This document shows, one piece after another, positions 35,803 to 44,145 of a DNA stretch of 64,000 nt. Every line of letters starts with the position of its first letter. The first letter of the stretch is position 1. The position numbers were made by a program, and so were the translations under genes. The notes beneath the pieces were generated by a model. It did not search any database and had not been told where the DNA came from. It worked only from the letters and a program-made list of their open reading frames with translations. The stretch is from Candidatus Magnetominusculus xianensis (GTDB taxonomy: Bacteria > Nitrospirota > Thermodesulfovibrionia > Thermodesulfovibrionales > Magnetobacteriaceae): positions 86,217-150,216 of the forward strand of contig LNQR01000070.1 of the NCBI GenBank assembly GCA_001541255.1. Direction: 5' to 3'.

Positions 35803-35819
35803 ATAATCCCCTTATTAAG

Positions 35820-36686
35820 CTATTTACTGTGGGTTGTGGCTTTCTTTATCAGACAATCAGTGTAGTGTGCGGCTAATGACTGGGCTGCCTTGTCCAGGGT
35901 TTTGGCGTCTTTAAACACTCCGAAGACCGCGCTGCCGCTGCCGCTTAACATGGCCGCCTCTGCACCTGCTTTTAACATAGCCTTCTCTATTTCCTGAATC
36001 GCCGGAAATCTGTCTTTCAATACGTCTTCTATGTCGTTTTTCATACATCCCGCCAGGCACTTGAAGTCGTATGACTCTAAGGCGGTTATAAGATTGTCTC
36101 TTAGCTGCCCTGGGTCTGGTATGGCAGTGAATCCCCTTCCTGCGAATTGCCCGTATGCCCAGGCCGTCGATATTGGAAATGGCGGGTGTATAAGTAAAAG
36201 GCTGATTGTGGAATTCACTTTATGAGGGATTACTTTCTCACCACGCCCCTCAACAACGGCAAATCCGCCGCTTATAAAAAAAGGTACGTCAGAACCAAGT
36301 TCTGCCGCCATCGATGACAGTTCTTCTACACTATAAATATCTCCAAACAGCTTGTTCAGTCCCACTAACGTATGTGCTGCGTCTGAGCTGCCGCCGCCAA
36401 GCCCTGCCTGTGCAGGGATTTCCTTCTTTAACGTGATTCTGCTGCTGTGGTGTGTGGTATTCAGCTCTTTGCGGGCAAAAAAGACCTCTGCTGCCTTATA
36501 GACGAGGTTCTCCCGTTCAGGTATCTTCAGATCAGAAATTAGCTCAAGCGTGTCCGATGGTTCGATTGTTATTGTGTCATACAACGATACTGCCTGCATT
36601 GCGGAGTATATGTCGTGGTAGCCGTCAGCCCTCTTTCCTGTAACCCGCAGAAACCAGTTTATTTTAGCCGGTGCTGACAGGGTAAT
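35820..36686 (-). CDS. ispE: 4-diphosphocytidyl-2-C-methyl-D-erythritol kinase (IspE), apparent AUU start
   Basis: A GHMP kinase of the MEP isoprenoid pathway; the ATP loop is PAQAGLGGGSSDAA. The first ATG in frame (36599) would omit about 29 conserved N-terminal residues. Upstream of it the frame encodes ITLSAPAKINWFLRV and GKRADGYHDIYSAMQ, including the invariant APAKIN active-site segment. No ATG, GTG or TTG occurs before that segment and a stop precedes it at 36716, so the likely start is the ATT at 36686 (288 residues, the normal length). An ATA at 36713, 7-8 bases after GAGGAG, is another candidate. Coupled to the preceding TPR gene. Confidence 0.85.
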   Translation of the reverse strand: MTLSAPAKINWFLRVTGKRADGYHDIYSAMQAVSLYDTITIEPSDTLELISDLKIPERENLVYKAAEVFFARKELNTTHHSSRITLKKEIPAQAGLGGGSSDAAHTLVGLNKLFGDIYSVEELSSMAAELGSDVPFFISGGFAVVEGRGEKVIPHKVNSTISLLLIHPPFPISTAWAYGQFAGRGFTAIPDPGQLRDNLITALESYDFKCLAGCMKNDIEDVLKDRFPAIQEIEKAMLKAGAEAAMLSGSGSAVFGVFKDAKTLDKAAQSLAAHYTDCLIKKATTHSK

Positions 36687-36696
36687 TGCTGAGGCG

Positions 36697-38571
36697 TTAG
36701 CGCTTGAGCTTATTTATTTTCTCCTCGACTCGCTCCTTCAGGCCAACCTCGTCTTTGTGGAATTTCAGGGACTTCTGCCATGCCTGAAGTGCCTTGTCCG
36801 TCATTGAAAGTTTAAAGTATACGTCCCCAAGGTGTTCATATATCACGGCATCGTCTTTTACCAGACTAATTGCCTTTTCTATTTCCCTTAGGGCGTCATT
36901 ATATAGACCTTTCTTGAAATAGACCCACCCCAGGCTGTCTATGATAGCCCCGTTGTCTGGTTTAAGCTCTAAAGCCATTTTAATCAAATTGTACGCCTCA
37001 TCCAGATTTATCCCCTTCTCTGCATATGAATATCCAAGATAGTTCAATGTCTCAGAGTTGTTTGGATTTATCTCTATTGCCTTTTTTAATGCTGCAACCA
37101 TTTCCTCAAAATTATCCTCTTTCTCATACACTACTGCCATGTCCAAAAGGAGTTCGTCGCTCTTGGGAAACTTGGCTATTCCCCTTTTCAGCACCTCTCT
37201 GGCTTTAACATAGTCGCCGACGCCTAAATACACGATTGCCGGATATTTAAAAAACTCCGGCTTGGTATCATCGTAACTCAGTATCTCCTCATAGTACTTT
37301 GCGGCTGCCTTGTAGTCCTTTATTTCGTTATTTATGTAACCCAGTCTTAAAAATGCCTTTGTGTTTTCAGGGTCTATATTGATTATCTGCTTTAATTCCT
37401 CTATTGCCTCAGGGTATTTCTTCATGCCTTCATAACATAAGGACAGATAATACCTTGATAAAGTGTTATTGGGTAGTGCAGACTTGACTATCATAAACTC
37501 TTCGATTGCCTTGTTAAAGTCCTCGGAGTCAAGATATAACTGCCCTATTTTGAAGTGTATCTCAAGGTTTTCCGGGAGCTCTTTGCTGAGTTCCCTAAGC
37601 TCCTTTATCGCCTTCCCAATGTCCTTGTCTAGCATATAGACACGTGAGAGCATCTCGCGCGCCTTTACGTTTTGCGGGTTTATATTTATGGCGTCTTTGT
37701 AGTACTGTGCTGCCTTGTCATGGTTTTTCTTCTTTTCCTCTATTATTCCCATATATACATAGGCACTGTCTAAAGATGGATCAAGCTGTATCGCCTTTGA
37801 TATGTGTTTTTCAGCATTTACAGTATCGCCCATCTCCAGATATATGATCCCTATGTAGTAGTTTCCCATTGTGTTGGTATCGTCGCTGTTTACATATACA
37901 TTCAACACCCGCAGCGCATTTGTATAGTCCTTTTGTGATAGGTACATGGCACCCAGAAACACAAATGCCGACATATCTGCCGGAGCTATCTTTATTAACT
38001 TTTCATAAATCTCTATGGCCTCTTTTATCTTTTTCTGTGAATTATACAGCTCGCCAAGTAGTTTTAATGCCGGTACGTACTCGGTATTTTTTTTGAGTAT
38101 CTCCTCGGTGTTTTTAACGGCCTCGTCTATTTTGCCTTGCCTGATGTAAATTTGGGCAATCTGCAGCTTTAAATATGGGGAGTTCGGGTCGTCCTTTAAG
38201 GCCAGACGGTATTCCTTTAATGCCTTATCCCAATTGGCTTCAACCTCTGCTATTGCGCCAAGCATAAAGTGGTACTCCGACTCAGTGGCGTCTGCGGCTT
38301 TACCCTTCTGGGATGGTTTCTTTTTTCCCTTAACAGCGGCTTGACTGTCTGTGTCTGGTTTTGCCTCTGGTTTTATGCCTGGCTTTGCTTCGGCTGCGGT
38401 TTCTGATTTGGTTTGGTTGTCAGTTGCTGCTTGAGCAGCCGGTTGAACTTGTACTGCTGGCGGCGGCTTAACTGCAGTTTCACTGCCTTTCATCCCAACG
38501 GCACAGCCTAACTGTGCGAGTGTCATTGCAGATAATATACAGTATAGTGCTTTTACAAACACATTATTCAT
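36697..38571 (-). CDS. Exported TPR-repeat protein
   Basis: A 624-residue protein with an N-terminal hydrophobic signal ending near LAQLGC; the Cys could be lipidated, though the lipobox is not canonical. After a Lys/Ala/Pro-rich low-complexity stretch (~30-90) come about fifteen tetratricopeptide repeats to the end, with the classic W/L..G..Y..A....P pattern (for example EKYLKLQIAQIYIRQGKIDE and EIYEKLIKIAPADMSAFVFL). Such proteins act as periplasmic scaffolds. Its end overlaps or abuts the ispE start, so ispE depends on its translation. Confidence 0.8.
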   Translation of the reverse strand: MNNVFVKALYCILSAMTLAQLGCAVGMKGSETAVKPPPAVQVQPAAQAATDNQTKSETAAEAKPGIKPEAKPDTDSQAAVKGKKKPSQKGKAADATESEYHFMLGAIAEVEANWDKALKEYRLALKDDPNSPYLKLQIAQIYIRQGKIDEAVKNTEEILKKNTEYVPALKLLGELYNSQKKIKEAIEIYEKLIKIAPADMSAFVFLGAMYLSQKDYTNALRVLNVYVNSDDTNTMGNYYIGIIYLEMGDTVNAEKHISKAIQLDPSLDSAYVYMGIIEEKKKNHDKAAQYYKDAININPQNVKAREMLSRVYMLDKDIGKAIKELRELSKELPENLEIHFKIGQLYLDSEDFNKAIEEFMIVKSALPNNTLSRYYLSLCYEGMKKYPEAIEELKQIINIDPENTKAFLRLGYINNEIKDYKAAAKYYEEILSYDDTKPEFFKYPAIVYLGVGDYVKAREVLKRGIAKFPKSDELLLDMAVVYEKEDNFEEMVAALKKAIEINPNNSETLNYLGYSYAEKGINLDEAYNLIKMALELKPDNGAIIDSLGWVYFKKGLYNDALREIEKAISLVKDDAVIYEHLGDVYFKLSMTDKALQAWQKSLKFHKDEVGLKERVEEKINKLKR

Positions 38572-38622
38572 ACGTGTAGTCTCATAGTGTTTCTTTCCAT
38601 ATCATTTTTTCTTTCGCGCTTT

Positions 38623-38652
38623 GCTAAGGAGGGCTTTCTTGCCCTCCTTAGC
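38623..38652. promoter_or_regulatory. Perfect 12-bp hairpin between the micropeptide gene and the TPR gene
   Basis: GCTAAGGAGGGC (38623-38634) and its exact complement (38641-38652) surround a TTTCTT loop. It begins 21 bases after the micropeptide stop on the minus strand. No clear T run follows in either direction, so it is more likely a 3' stability or attenuation structure than a simple terminator. Confidence 0.5.
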
Positions 38653-38672
38653 GGGCTTAACGGGCATATCTC

Positions 38673-38735
38673 TTAGCATGAACCCTTACACTTACACGTC
38701 AAGGCTGACTTCTTAGTTAGTTTCCTGATGGTCAC
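38673..38735 (-). CDS. 20-residue Cys-rich peptide, candidate RiPP precursor
   Basis: A very short gene on the minus strand, 61 bp after the radical-SAM/SPASM gene. The GTG start at 38735 has an excellent GGGAGGTGGG ribosome site eight bases upstream. The product has a basic leader of about ten residues (TIRKLTKKSALT) and ends in TCKCKGSC, with three cysteines in the last seven residues. Small Cys-rich peptides next to SPASM maturases are the usual precursors of ribosomally made, post-translationally modified peptides. A leader this short and its place downstream of the maturase are unusual. No family is recognised. Confidence 0.55.
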   Translation of the reverse strand: MTIRKLTKKSALTCKCKGSC

Positions 38736-38796
38736 AATATCCCACCTCCCGTATTTACTCTGTCCTAATGGCAGGTAATAAACCTTCCTCTTTAAT

Positions 38797-40017
38797 TTAT
38801 ACCAGATTAAGATTAAATGTCAAGCTGTGGCATTTAAATAAATCCTTCCCCAACGGGTCACCAAGCGCTGCTGCCCTGTACCGGCAGCCACCCCTGCATG
38901 TATCTATCTCCGGGCAGCCGCTGCACGCAAGTTTGCTCAACGGCAGGGGGTTAATCCGGCTCCAACAATATTTAAGGCCGTCATCTACAGTTCCAACCGG
39001 TTCACCGGCATAGTACAGGCATTTCGAGACGCCTCCAGATGCCGCTACTGACATCAGATGCACCCCACATGCCCATTGCCCATTGCCGCCGCCATGAACA
39101 CCACCGCCCTGAAACCCGTATGACAATAGTCTGCCGGCCTCCTCAGGCGGTAAGCACAGAGATTCGTTTCTCAGCATGGCGCCCATAGCCACTGGCACAT
39201 CCACCGTCCAGTCCTTTATGTTCATATCAATGAACAGTTTTTCCATTGCGGCAAATTCCCCTGCGTTCTCTGAATGAATAATTGTGGAGGCAGACACATC
39301 ATAACCTGCTTTCTGTGCCCGTTTTATGGCGCTTACTGCCTTTTTGTATTGACCACTGCCGCGTATTGCGTCATGACCATATTCAAGTCCGTCAATGCTT
39401 ATTTGTATCTCGTCCACGTTCAGGCATTTTAACAGCTCATCACTGAGTAGTACACCATTTGTGAGGAGTATTTTTCTCAGGGCGAACTCCGGCAGTATCT
39501 CGTTAAGTGCGGCAAAATCAGGATACATCAGTGGCTCACCGCCCGTAATCAAAAGCCTGAGTCCCTGCATGACCTCGAATTCCCTTAAAATATGGACAAC
39601 AGTATCAAGCGGCAGGTGTACAGGGCGGGAATCACCAACGAAACAATGCTTGCATTTCAGATTGCACTGGGCAGTCAGCTGCAGCTCAAGATACCTTAGC
39701 GAAGGGCAGGGGGATTGGCTTACAGCAGGACGCACCACTGCCGCAGGAGTTGTTGAGATAAGACCCTCATCTAAGCAGTAACTGACAAAGGAGCTGTCTC
39801 CATGCTGGGCAGTGCCTCCTGTTGAGGCGGCCTTTTTAAAGAAATCAAATGCCGCGTCATCAAGCTCATATAGTTCATCTTTGGCCGTGTCATAGACGCA
39901 TGGCGTCTCTAATTGTTTTATAAAACACCTTGCGGTAAGGAAATAGTTCGTGTCACCGTGACGCTTTTTCTTCATAAGCTCATATAAGTTTACCACATTT
40001 ATTGTGCTTTTGAACAT
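38797..40017 (-). CDS. Radical SAM/SPASM protein, probable peptide maturase
   Basis: The ATG at 40017 follows AGGTGG and is preferred over a longer reading that would overlap the divergent kinase gene. The 406-residue product has an N-terminal domain (~20-105: DTAKDELYELDDAAFDFFKK) of the kind that binds precursor peptides, then the radical SAM domain with the iron-sulfur motif CNLKCKHC (Cys118/122/125) and LLITGGEPLMYPDF. The C-terminal SPASM domain has Cys in WACGV, SKCLYY, LACSGCPEIDTCRGGCRYR and FKC, enough for two auxiliary clusters. This layout is typical of sactipeptide/ranthipeptide or PqqE-like maturases. A candidate precursor lies just downstream. Confidence 0.85.
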   Translation of the reverse strand: MFKSTINVVNLYELMKKKRHGDTNYFLTARCFIKQLETPCVYDTAKDELYELDDAAFDFFKKAASTGGTAQHGDSSFVSYCLDEGLISTTPAAVVRPAVSQSPCPSLRYLELQLTAQCNLKCKHCFVGDSRPVHLPLDTVVHILREFEVMQGLRLLITGGEPLMYPDFAALNEILPEFALRKILLTNGVLLSDELLKCLNVDEIQISIDGLEYGHDAIRGSGQYKKAVSAIKRAQKAGYDVSASTIIHSENAGEFAAMEKLFIDMNIKDWTVDVPVAMGAMLRNESLCLPPEEAGRLLSYGFQGGGVHGGGNGQWACGVHLMSVAASGGVSKCLYYAGEPVGTVDDGLKYCWSRINPLPLSKLACSGCPEIDTCRGGCRYRAAALGDPLGKDLFKCHSLTFNLNLV

Positions 40018-40076
40018 CTGTAACCACCTGTGAATTATGAATTGCCAGCGCCGCCTCTGTTGTGTTAGGATGTAAA

Positions 40077-41300
40077 ATGTATCAAATGACACATATGGCT
40101 CATGACGAACATTTATTGTCAATCATAGAGACGGCTACTGATGCCATAATCTCGATAGATTCAAAGGGTACTGTCGTCATCTGGAACAAAGCTGCGGCAG
40201 AGATGTTTGGGGTAACTGCAAAGGAAATGATTGGTCACCCCGTAACCATGATAATACCTGAGCGGTTCCGTGGTGACCACACAAAAAGGATAAATGAACT
40301 CTCCCACGGCGCCCTGCCAAATCTGATAGGTAAGACCATTGAGATCGCAGCCATTCGGAGTGACGCTCAGGAATTCCCAATCGAGTTATCACTTTCTATG
40401 TGGAAGGCAAAGGAAGAGATGTTTTTTACGGGCATAATCAGGGATATAACTATGCGGAAACACGCTGAGGCGCACATAAGGGAACAGGAGTTAATGCTTA
40501 TCTCAATGGACAGAATCGCCGGAATTAATTCACTTGCCGCGGGGATTGCCCACGAAATCAATAATCCTTTAAGCATCATAAGCGGCACTGTTGGAAATAT
40601 TAATAAGCTTACCGCCAGGTTAATTCGGGCTGTATCGTTCTGGGCTGATAAAGATATCTCTGATGATCTTAAAACTGAATACGACATGTTGACAGCTGGT
40701 CTAAGTCTTGAGCAGACAATAAATTCCCTTAATCTTAAATTTGACACCATAAAAAGGGCGGTATCAAGGATTACCAATATTGTCAACAGTATGAAATATA
40801 TTGCGAATCTAAACTTGTCCGATGTCCAATACATCGATATAAATAAACGCATTGACGATATTATAAATATTTTGAATATCGAAGGGGTAAGGCATGTCGA
40901 ATTTGAGAGGCAATATGCTGAACTTCCAACGGTAGAATGCTCTGTGAGCGATATAAATCAATGCCTGCTTCAGGTGATAACCAATGCCATAGATGCGGTT
41001 GACCAGATGGGCAAAGTAGTAGTAACAACAACATTTAACAAAGATGACGGGTATGTCTGGATTGATGTAAGGGATTATGGAAAGGGTATGAGCGATAAGG
41101 TCTTGCAGAAGGTCTTTCATCCATTTTTTACGACAAAACCTGTAGGGTCTGGTACCGGCATCGGTCTCACCATAACGGAAAGAATTATCAAGGCGCACGG
41201 AGGCACAATAGAAATCTGCTCTGAAGAGGGGCGCGGGACTACAGTTAGGATGAGATTGCCGGTAAGACAAAGTCCCCACTACTGCCCAATTGACAGCTGA
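40077..41300 (+). CDS. PAS sensor histidine kinase
   Basis: The ATG at 40077 has AGGA six bases upstream. A PAS domain (~15-125) with the typical IETATDAIISIDSKGTVVIWN start and GIIRDITMRKHAE end is followed by HisKA (GIAHEINNPLSII, phosphorylated His) and the ATPase (DVRDYGKGMS, GSGTGIGLTITERI). 408 residues, no membrane segment. It is divergent from the radical SAM gene with only 59 bases between their starts, so they may share control sequences. No regulator lies beside it. Confidence 0.87.
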   Translation: MYQMTHMAHDEHLLSIIETATDAIISIDSKGTVVIWNKAAAEMFGVTAKEMIGHPVTMIIPERFRGDHTKRINELSHGALPNLIGKTIEIAAIRSDAQEFPIELSLSMWKAKEEMFFTGIIRDITMRKHAEAHIREQELMLISMDRIAGINSLAAGIAHEINNPLSIISGTVGNINKLTARLIRAVSFWADKDISDDLKTEYDMLTAGLSLEQTINSLNLKFDTIKRAVSRITNIVNSMKYIANLNLSDVQYIDINKRIDDIINILNIEGVRHVEFERQYAELPTVECSVSDINQCLLQVITNAIDAVDQMGKVVVTTTFNKDDGYVWIDVRDYGKGMSDKVLQKVFHPFFTTKPVGSGTGIGLTITERIIKAHGGTIEICSEEGRGTTVRMRLPVRQSPHYCPIDS

Positions 41301-41342
41301 ACCGGCGGCGGTATAAATACGCCGGAAGCCGACAGCCCTACA

Positions 41343-41960
41343 ATGGCAGCGACTTTGGCTGGGAAGGCTGAGGTTAAGAGTTTCGATTTAATGTCCGATA
41401 CATCATATGTGTCAAAACCGGACGTGAAGATAACGAGACTTAATGATAGGATGTTTGGTGATTCAGTATGGGAGGCTAAGGAAGCGGCTAAAAAGTGGGC
41501 TGGTGATAACATACAAGGAAAATCTTTTGTCAATAAAGATAGTGGGTGGAATATTGACGTATCACGCAAGGGGATTGGTGAGGCATTAAGCAAATCAAGA
41601 TTAGCGCATATAGACCAGATTGAAGCTATTAGGGCAATTCCTGAACTGATTGAGAATGCTGTCTTGGGCGAAACCCATTCAGATAAAAAGGGTAGCCCGC
41701 ACATTAAAAATATCCATAGATTTTATGCACCATTGGAAATAGATGGCAAACTTTACAGAGCAAAATTAACGGTTAGAGAAAGTGCTGATGGTAAGAAGTT
41801 TTACGACCATAGTTTGACAGAAATAGAAAAGCCTGTTGGAAGCTATGCGAGAGATACCTTTTCAGGCAGTGCACCCCGCACTCAACAACAGGCTCATGAT
41901 ATTAGTGTAAAGGATTTACTAAAAGATGTCAAGACCTTAGCCGTAGATGGCAAAAATTAA
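41343..41960 (+). CDS. LPD3/BECR-nuclease-like domain protein, likely orphan fragment of a polyvalent protein
   Basis: A 205-residue protein without signal peptide. The middle (~75-165: RKGIGEALSKSRLAHIDQIEAIR, IENAVLGETHSDKKGSPHIKNIH, FYAPLEIDGKLYRAKLTVRES) resembles LPD3 or phage-associated BECR-fold nuclease domains, which occur near the ends of very large phage or plasmid polyvalent proteins. The frame is open for 12 codons upstream of the ATG, to a stop just after the kinase gene, and reads like the inside of a larger protein (GGGINTPEADSPT). It may thus be a remnant of a larger mobile-element gene. No ribosome site is obvious. Confidence 0.45.
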   Translation: MAATLAGKAEVKSFDLMSDTSYVSKPDVKITRLNDRMFGDSVWEAKEAAKKWAGDNIQGKSFVNKDSGWNIDVSRKGIGEALSKSRLAHIDQIEAIRAIPELIENAVLGETHSDKKGSPHIKNIHRFYAPLEIDGKLYRAKLTVRESADGKKFYDHSLTEIEKPVGSYARDTFSGSAPRTQQQAHDISVKDLLKDVKTLAVDGKN

Positions 41961-41968
41961 GGACATAA

Positions 41969-43108
41969 ATGAACGCAGAATTTGATGGAATAACAAACAT
42001 ACTGGCGGTTAAGCTGCGCCACATAGGTGATGTCCTCCTGAGCGCTCCGGTATACAGGGCGCTGAGGACGGCATTTCCCAGTGCCCGCATCAGCGCCCTT
42101 GTGAACTCCGGCTCTGAGGAAACCCTGACAGGCAATCCGAACATAGACGAGGTGATAGTGTTTAACCGTAGGTTAAAGGAACTGCCGGTATTAAAGAAAT
42201 ACATTGGTGAGTTGAGGAATTTACGGGCCATACGAGGACGCGGCTTTGACATGGCTATTGACATGACGGGCGGTGACCGCGGGGCAATAATATCATATGT
42301 AAGCGGGGCACGCCTAAGGCTTGCAAAGGACTCAGGCAAGGCAAGCCGCTGGGGCAAGAACTACCTGTATACCCACCGCGCACTGCTTGATGGTTACACC
42401 CATGTAGTTATGCAAAACATGGAGTTATTGGATAAGTTTTCGATTAAGTCGATTAAATCGGCTAAATTGGCGGGCTATGCAGTAGATATGCACATACCGG
42501 AGGATGTTTACAGCTCTGTAGAGAGGCTTCTCAAAGGCCGCGGTATAATGGACACAGACAGATACGTTCATGTACATCCTACATCAAGATGGTTTTTCAA
42601 GTGCTGGCAGGATGACCGCATGGCGGAGGTTATTGATTGGCTGCTTAATAGGGGACTCAAGGTGGTGTTGACTACAGCGCCCGACGAAAAGGAGATAATA
42701 AAGGCAAAGGGGATTTTGTCGCTGCTTGAGGGTAGAGATGGGATAGTAACACTTATGGGTGAGACAAGTATAAAGGCCCTTGGCGCTATTTCAAAGGGTG
42801 CTGCGATGTTTTTTGGCGTGGACTCCGCCCCGATGCACATAGCTGCGGCGATGAACACGCCTGTAGTGGCTCTGTTTGGGCCATCAGGGGCATTTAACTG
42901 GGGGCCGTGGGACAATGAAAAGACAATAAGCGAGCCCTATGCAAGGAGAAACGGGATACAGACATCTGGCATACACACCGTTGTCCAGCGTGACTGGGAC
43001 TGCATCCCCTGCGGAGGCGACGGCTGCAATGGAACAAAAAAGAGCAGATGCCTTGATGACATAAGCGCAGCAGAGGTCAAATGGCTGATAGAAAAACGAC
43101 TCTCATAA
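41969..43108 (+). CDS. Glycosyltransferase family 9 (heptosyltransferase-like)
   Basis: A 379-residue GT-B enzyme of family GT9, which adds heptose to lipid A-core. Motifs: NILAVKLRHIGDVLLSAPVYRAL at the N-terminus, and FFGVDSAPMHIAAAMNTPVVALFGPSG in the nucleotide-sugar site. HVHPTSRWFFKCWQ is typical of the group III-like members. A C-terminal Cys cluster (CIPCGGDGCNGTKKSRC) is unusual but occurs in some relatives. The donor could be ADP-heptose or another sugar. It starts 8 bp after the LPD3-like gene. Confidence 0.87.
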   Translation: MNAEFDGITNILAVKLRHIGDVLLSAPVYRALRTAFPSARISALVNSGSEETLTGNPNIDEVIVFNRRLKELPVLKKYIGELRNLRAIRGRGFDMAIDMTGGDRGAIISYVSGARLRLAKDSGKASRWGKNYLYTHRALLDGYTHVVMQNMELLDKFSIKSIKSAKLAGYAVDMHIPEDVYSSVERLLKGRGIMDTDRYVHVHPTSRWFFKCWQDDRMAEVIDWLLNRGLKVVLTTAPDEKEIIKAKGILSLLEGRDGIVTLMGETSIKALGAISKGAAMFFGVDSAPMHIAAAMNTPVVALFGPSGAFNWGPWDNEKTISEPYARRNGIQTSGIHTVVQRDWDCIPCGGDGCNGTKKSRCLDDISAAEVKWLIEKRLS

Positions 43109-43309
43109 TCATGCGTATGGCTACAGTTATGTTGTGCTCCCTGAATGTCTGCAGTGGTGACTATTAATTATTCATATTTATTAAACAAATGTAAGCATTT
43201 TGGTTGGTTTAAATTCACTATCAATTTTTTAATTTGCAGGTGTAATATAAGTTACAGACAATGATAGCAAATGGTGATACCATACTCTGCTATATCATAT
43301 CGGCAAAGT

Positions 43310-43326
43310 CATCGACAAAGTCGATG
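43310..43326. promoter_or_regulatory. Perfect palindrome upstream of the cytochrome/NXR-like operon
   Basis: CATCGAC-AAA-GTCGATG, two 7-bp arms around three bases, 31 bases before the cytochrome c ATG at 43358. It could be an operator or a leader hairpin. The 249-bp gap 43109-43357 otherwise shows an A/T-rich stretch and no clear promoter. Confidence 0.4.
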
Positions 43327-43357
43327 TTAGTCAACTATATGTTCAAGGAGGGGTTTT

Positions 43358-44119
43358 ATGCGTGGGTTGAGTAAAGCTGTTTTGCTGTTGATGCTTGCCC
43401 TGGTGATGGTTTGTACAGGGACGACTAACGGTACAGCAGACACAGGACATGGCAAGAAGGTGTACGAAAGCAGGTGTGCCATATGCCATAACTCCAATGG
43501 TGACGGCAACGGTTCTATTGGGATTGTGGAGAAGGCTGGCGCAAAGAACATGTACTGGGCAGTTTATCCAAGGGACCTGACATCAGGGGTGTTCAAATTT
43601 CGTTCGACGGCAACGGGTTGTCTGCCGATGGACGCTGATCTGAAAGATGTAATTAAAAACGGGATAATGCGTGGAGGTATGCCGTCGCACTTTGATGTGC
43701 CGGACAAGGACATAGACGCAGTAACCCAGTATGTAAAGACGCTTTCTGACAGGTGGAAGGATGAGGCGGCATGCAAACCGATAGCAGTGAAGAAACCGGC
43801 TTATGTGGGGTCGGCGGAATCGGTAAAAAAGGGTATGGTAGTTTATGACAAGATGAAGTGCTGGGAGTGCCACGGTAAGGAAGGCAAGGGAGATGGTCCG
43901 AAGTCTGACGAAATTAAGGATGATTCGGGAAAACCAATTCTTCCGTTTAACTTTACAGCAGGGCAGTTAAAGCGCGGTTCGTCGGCAGAGAACGTATATG
44001 CGACGTTTACAACAGGGCTGGATGGCACAGGTATGCCGTCATACGAGGATTCGTTGAATGAGGAGCAGAGGTGGAATCTCGTATCGTATACACTGAAGCT
44101 CATGAAAAAGACAAAGTAA
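43358..44119 (+). CDS. Diheme cytochrome c, periplasmic
   Basis: A 253-residue protein with a signal peptide (KAVLLLMLALVMVCTG) and two class I heme sites, CAICH (~40-44) and CWECH (~168-172). Each is followed by a NGDG or GDGP loop typical of cytochrome c-type domains, and each has a Met that could be the sixth ligand (for example GGMPSH, GTGMPSYEDSL). Ribosome site AAGGAGG. It is the first gene of the molybdoenzyme operon, so it probably carries electrons from or to the heme-b gamma subunit. Confidence 0.92.
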   Translation: MRGLSKAVLLLMLALVMVCTGTTNGTADTGHGKKVYESRCAICHNSNGDGNGSIGIVEKAGAKNMYWAVYPRDLTSGVFKFRSTATGCLPMDADLKDVIKNGIMRGGMPSHFDVPDKDIDAVTQYVKTLSDRWKDEAACKPIAVKKPAYVGSAESVKKGMVVYDKMKCWECHGKEGKGDGPKSDEIKDDSGKPILPFNFTAGQLKRGSSAENVYATFTTGLDGTGMPSYEDSLNEEQRWNLVSYTLKLMKKTK

Positions 44120-44145
44120 TAAATATAAATGTAAAGGAGCATTAA

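Noticed and set aside
38623..38652. Hairpin as an intrinsic terminator
   Set aside because: Neither strand has a T run after the stem, so it is listed as a structure of unknown role.
41279..41704. A 141-codon minus-strand frame opposite the LPD3-like gene
   Set aside because: It has no ribosome site or recognisable features, whereas the opposite strand shows domain-like sequence.
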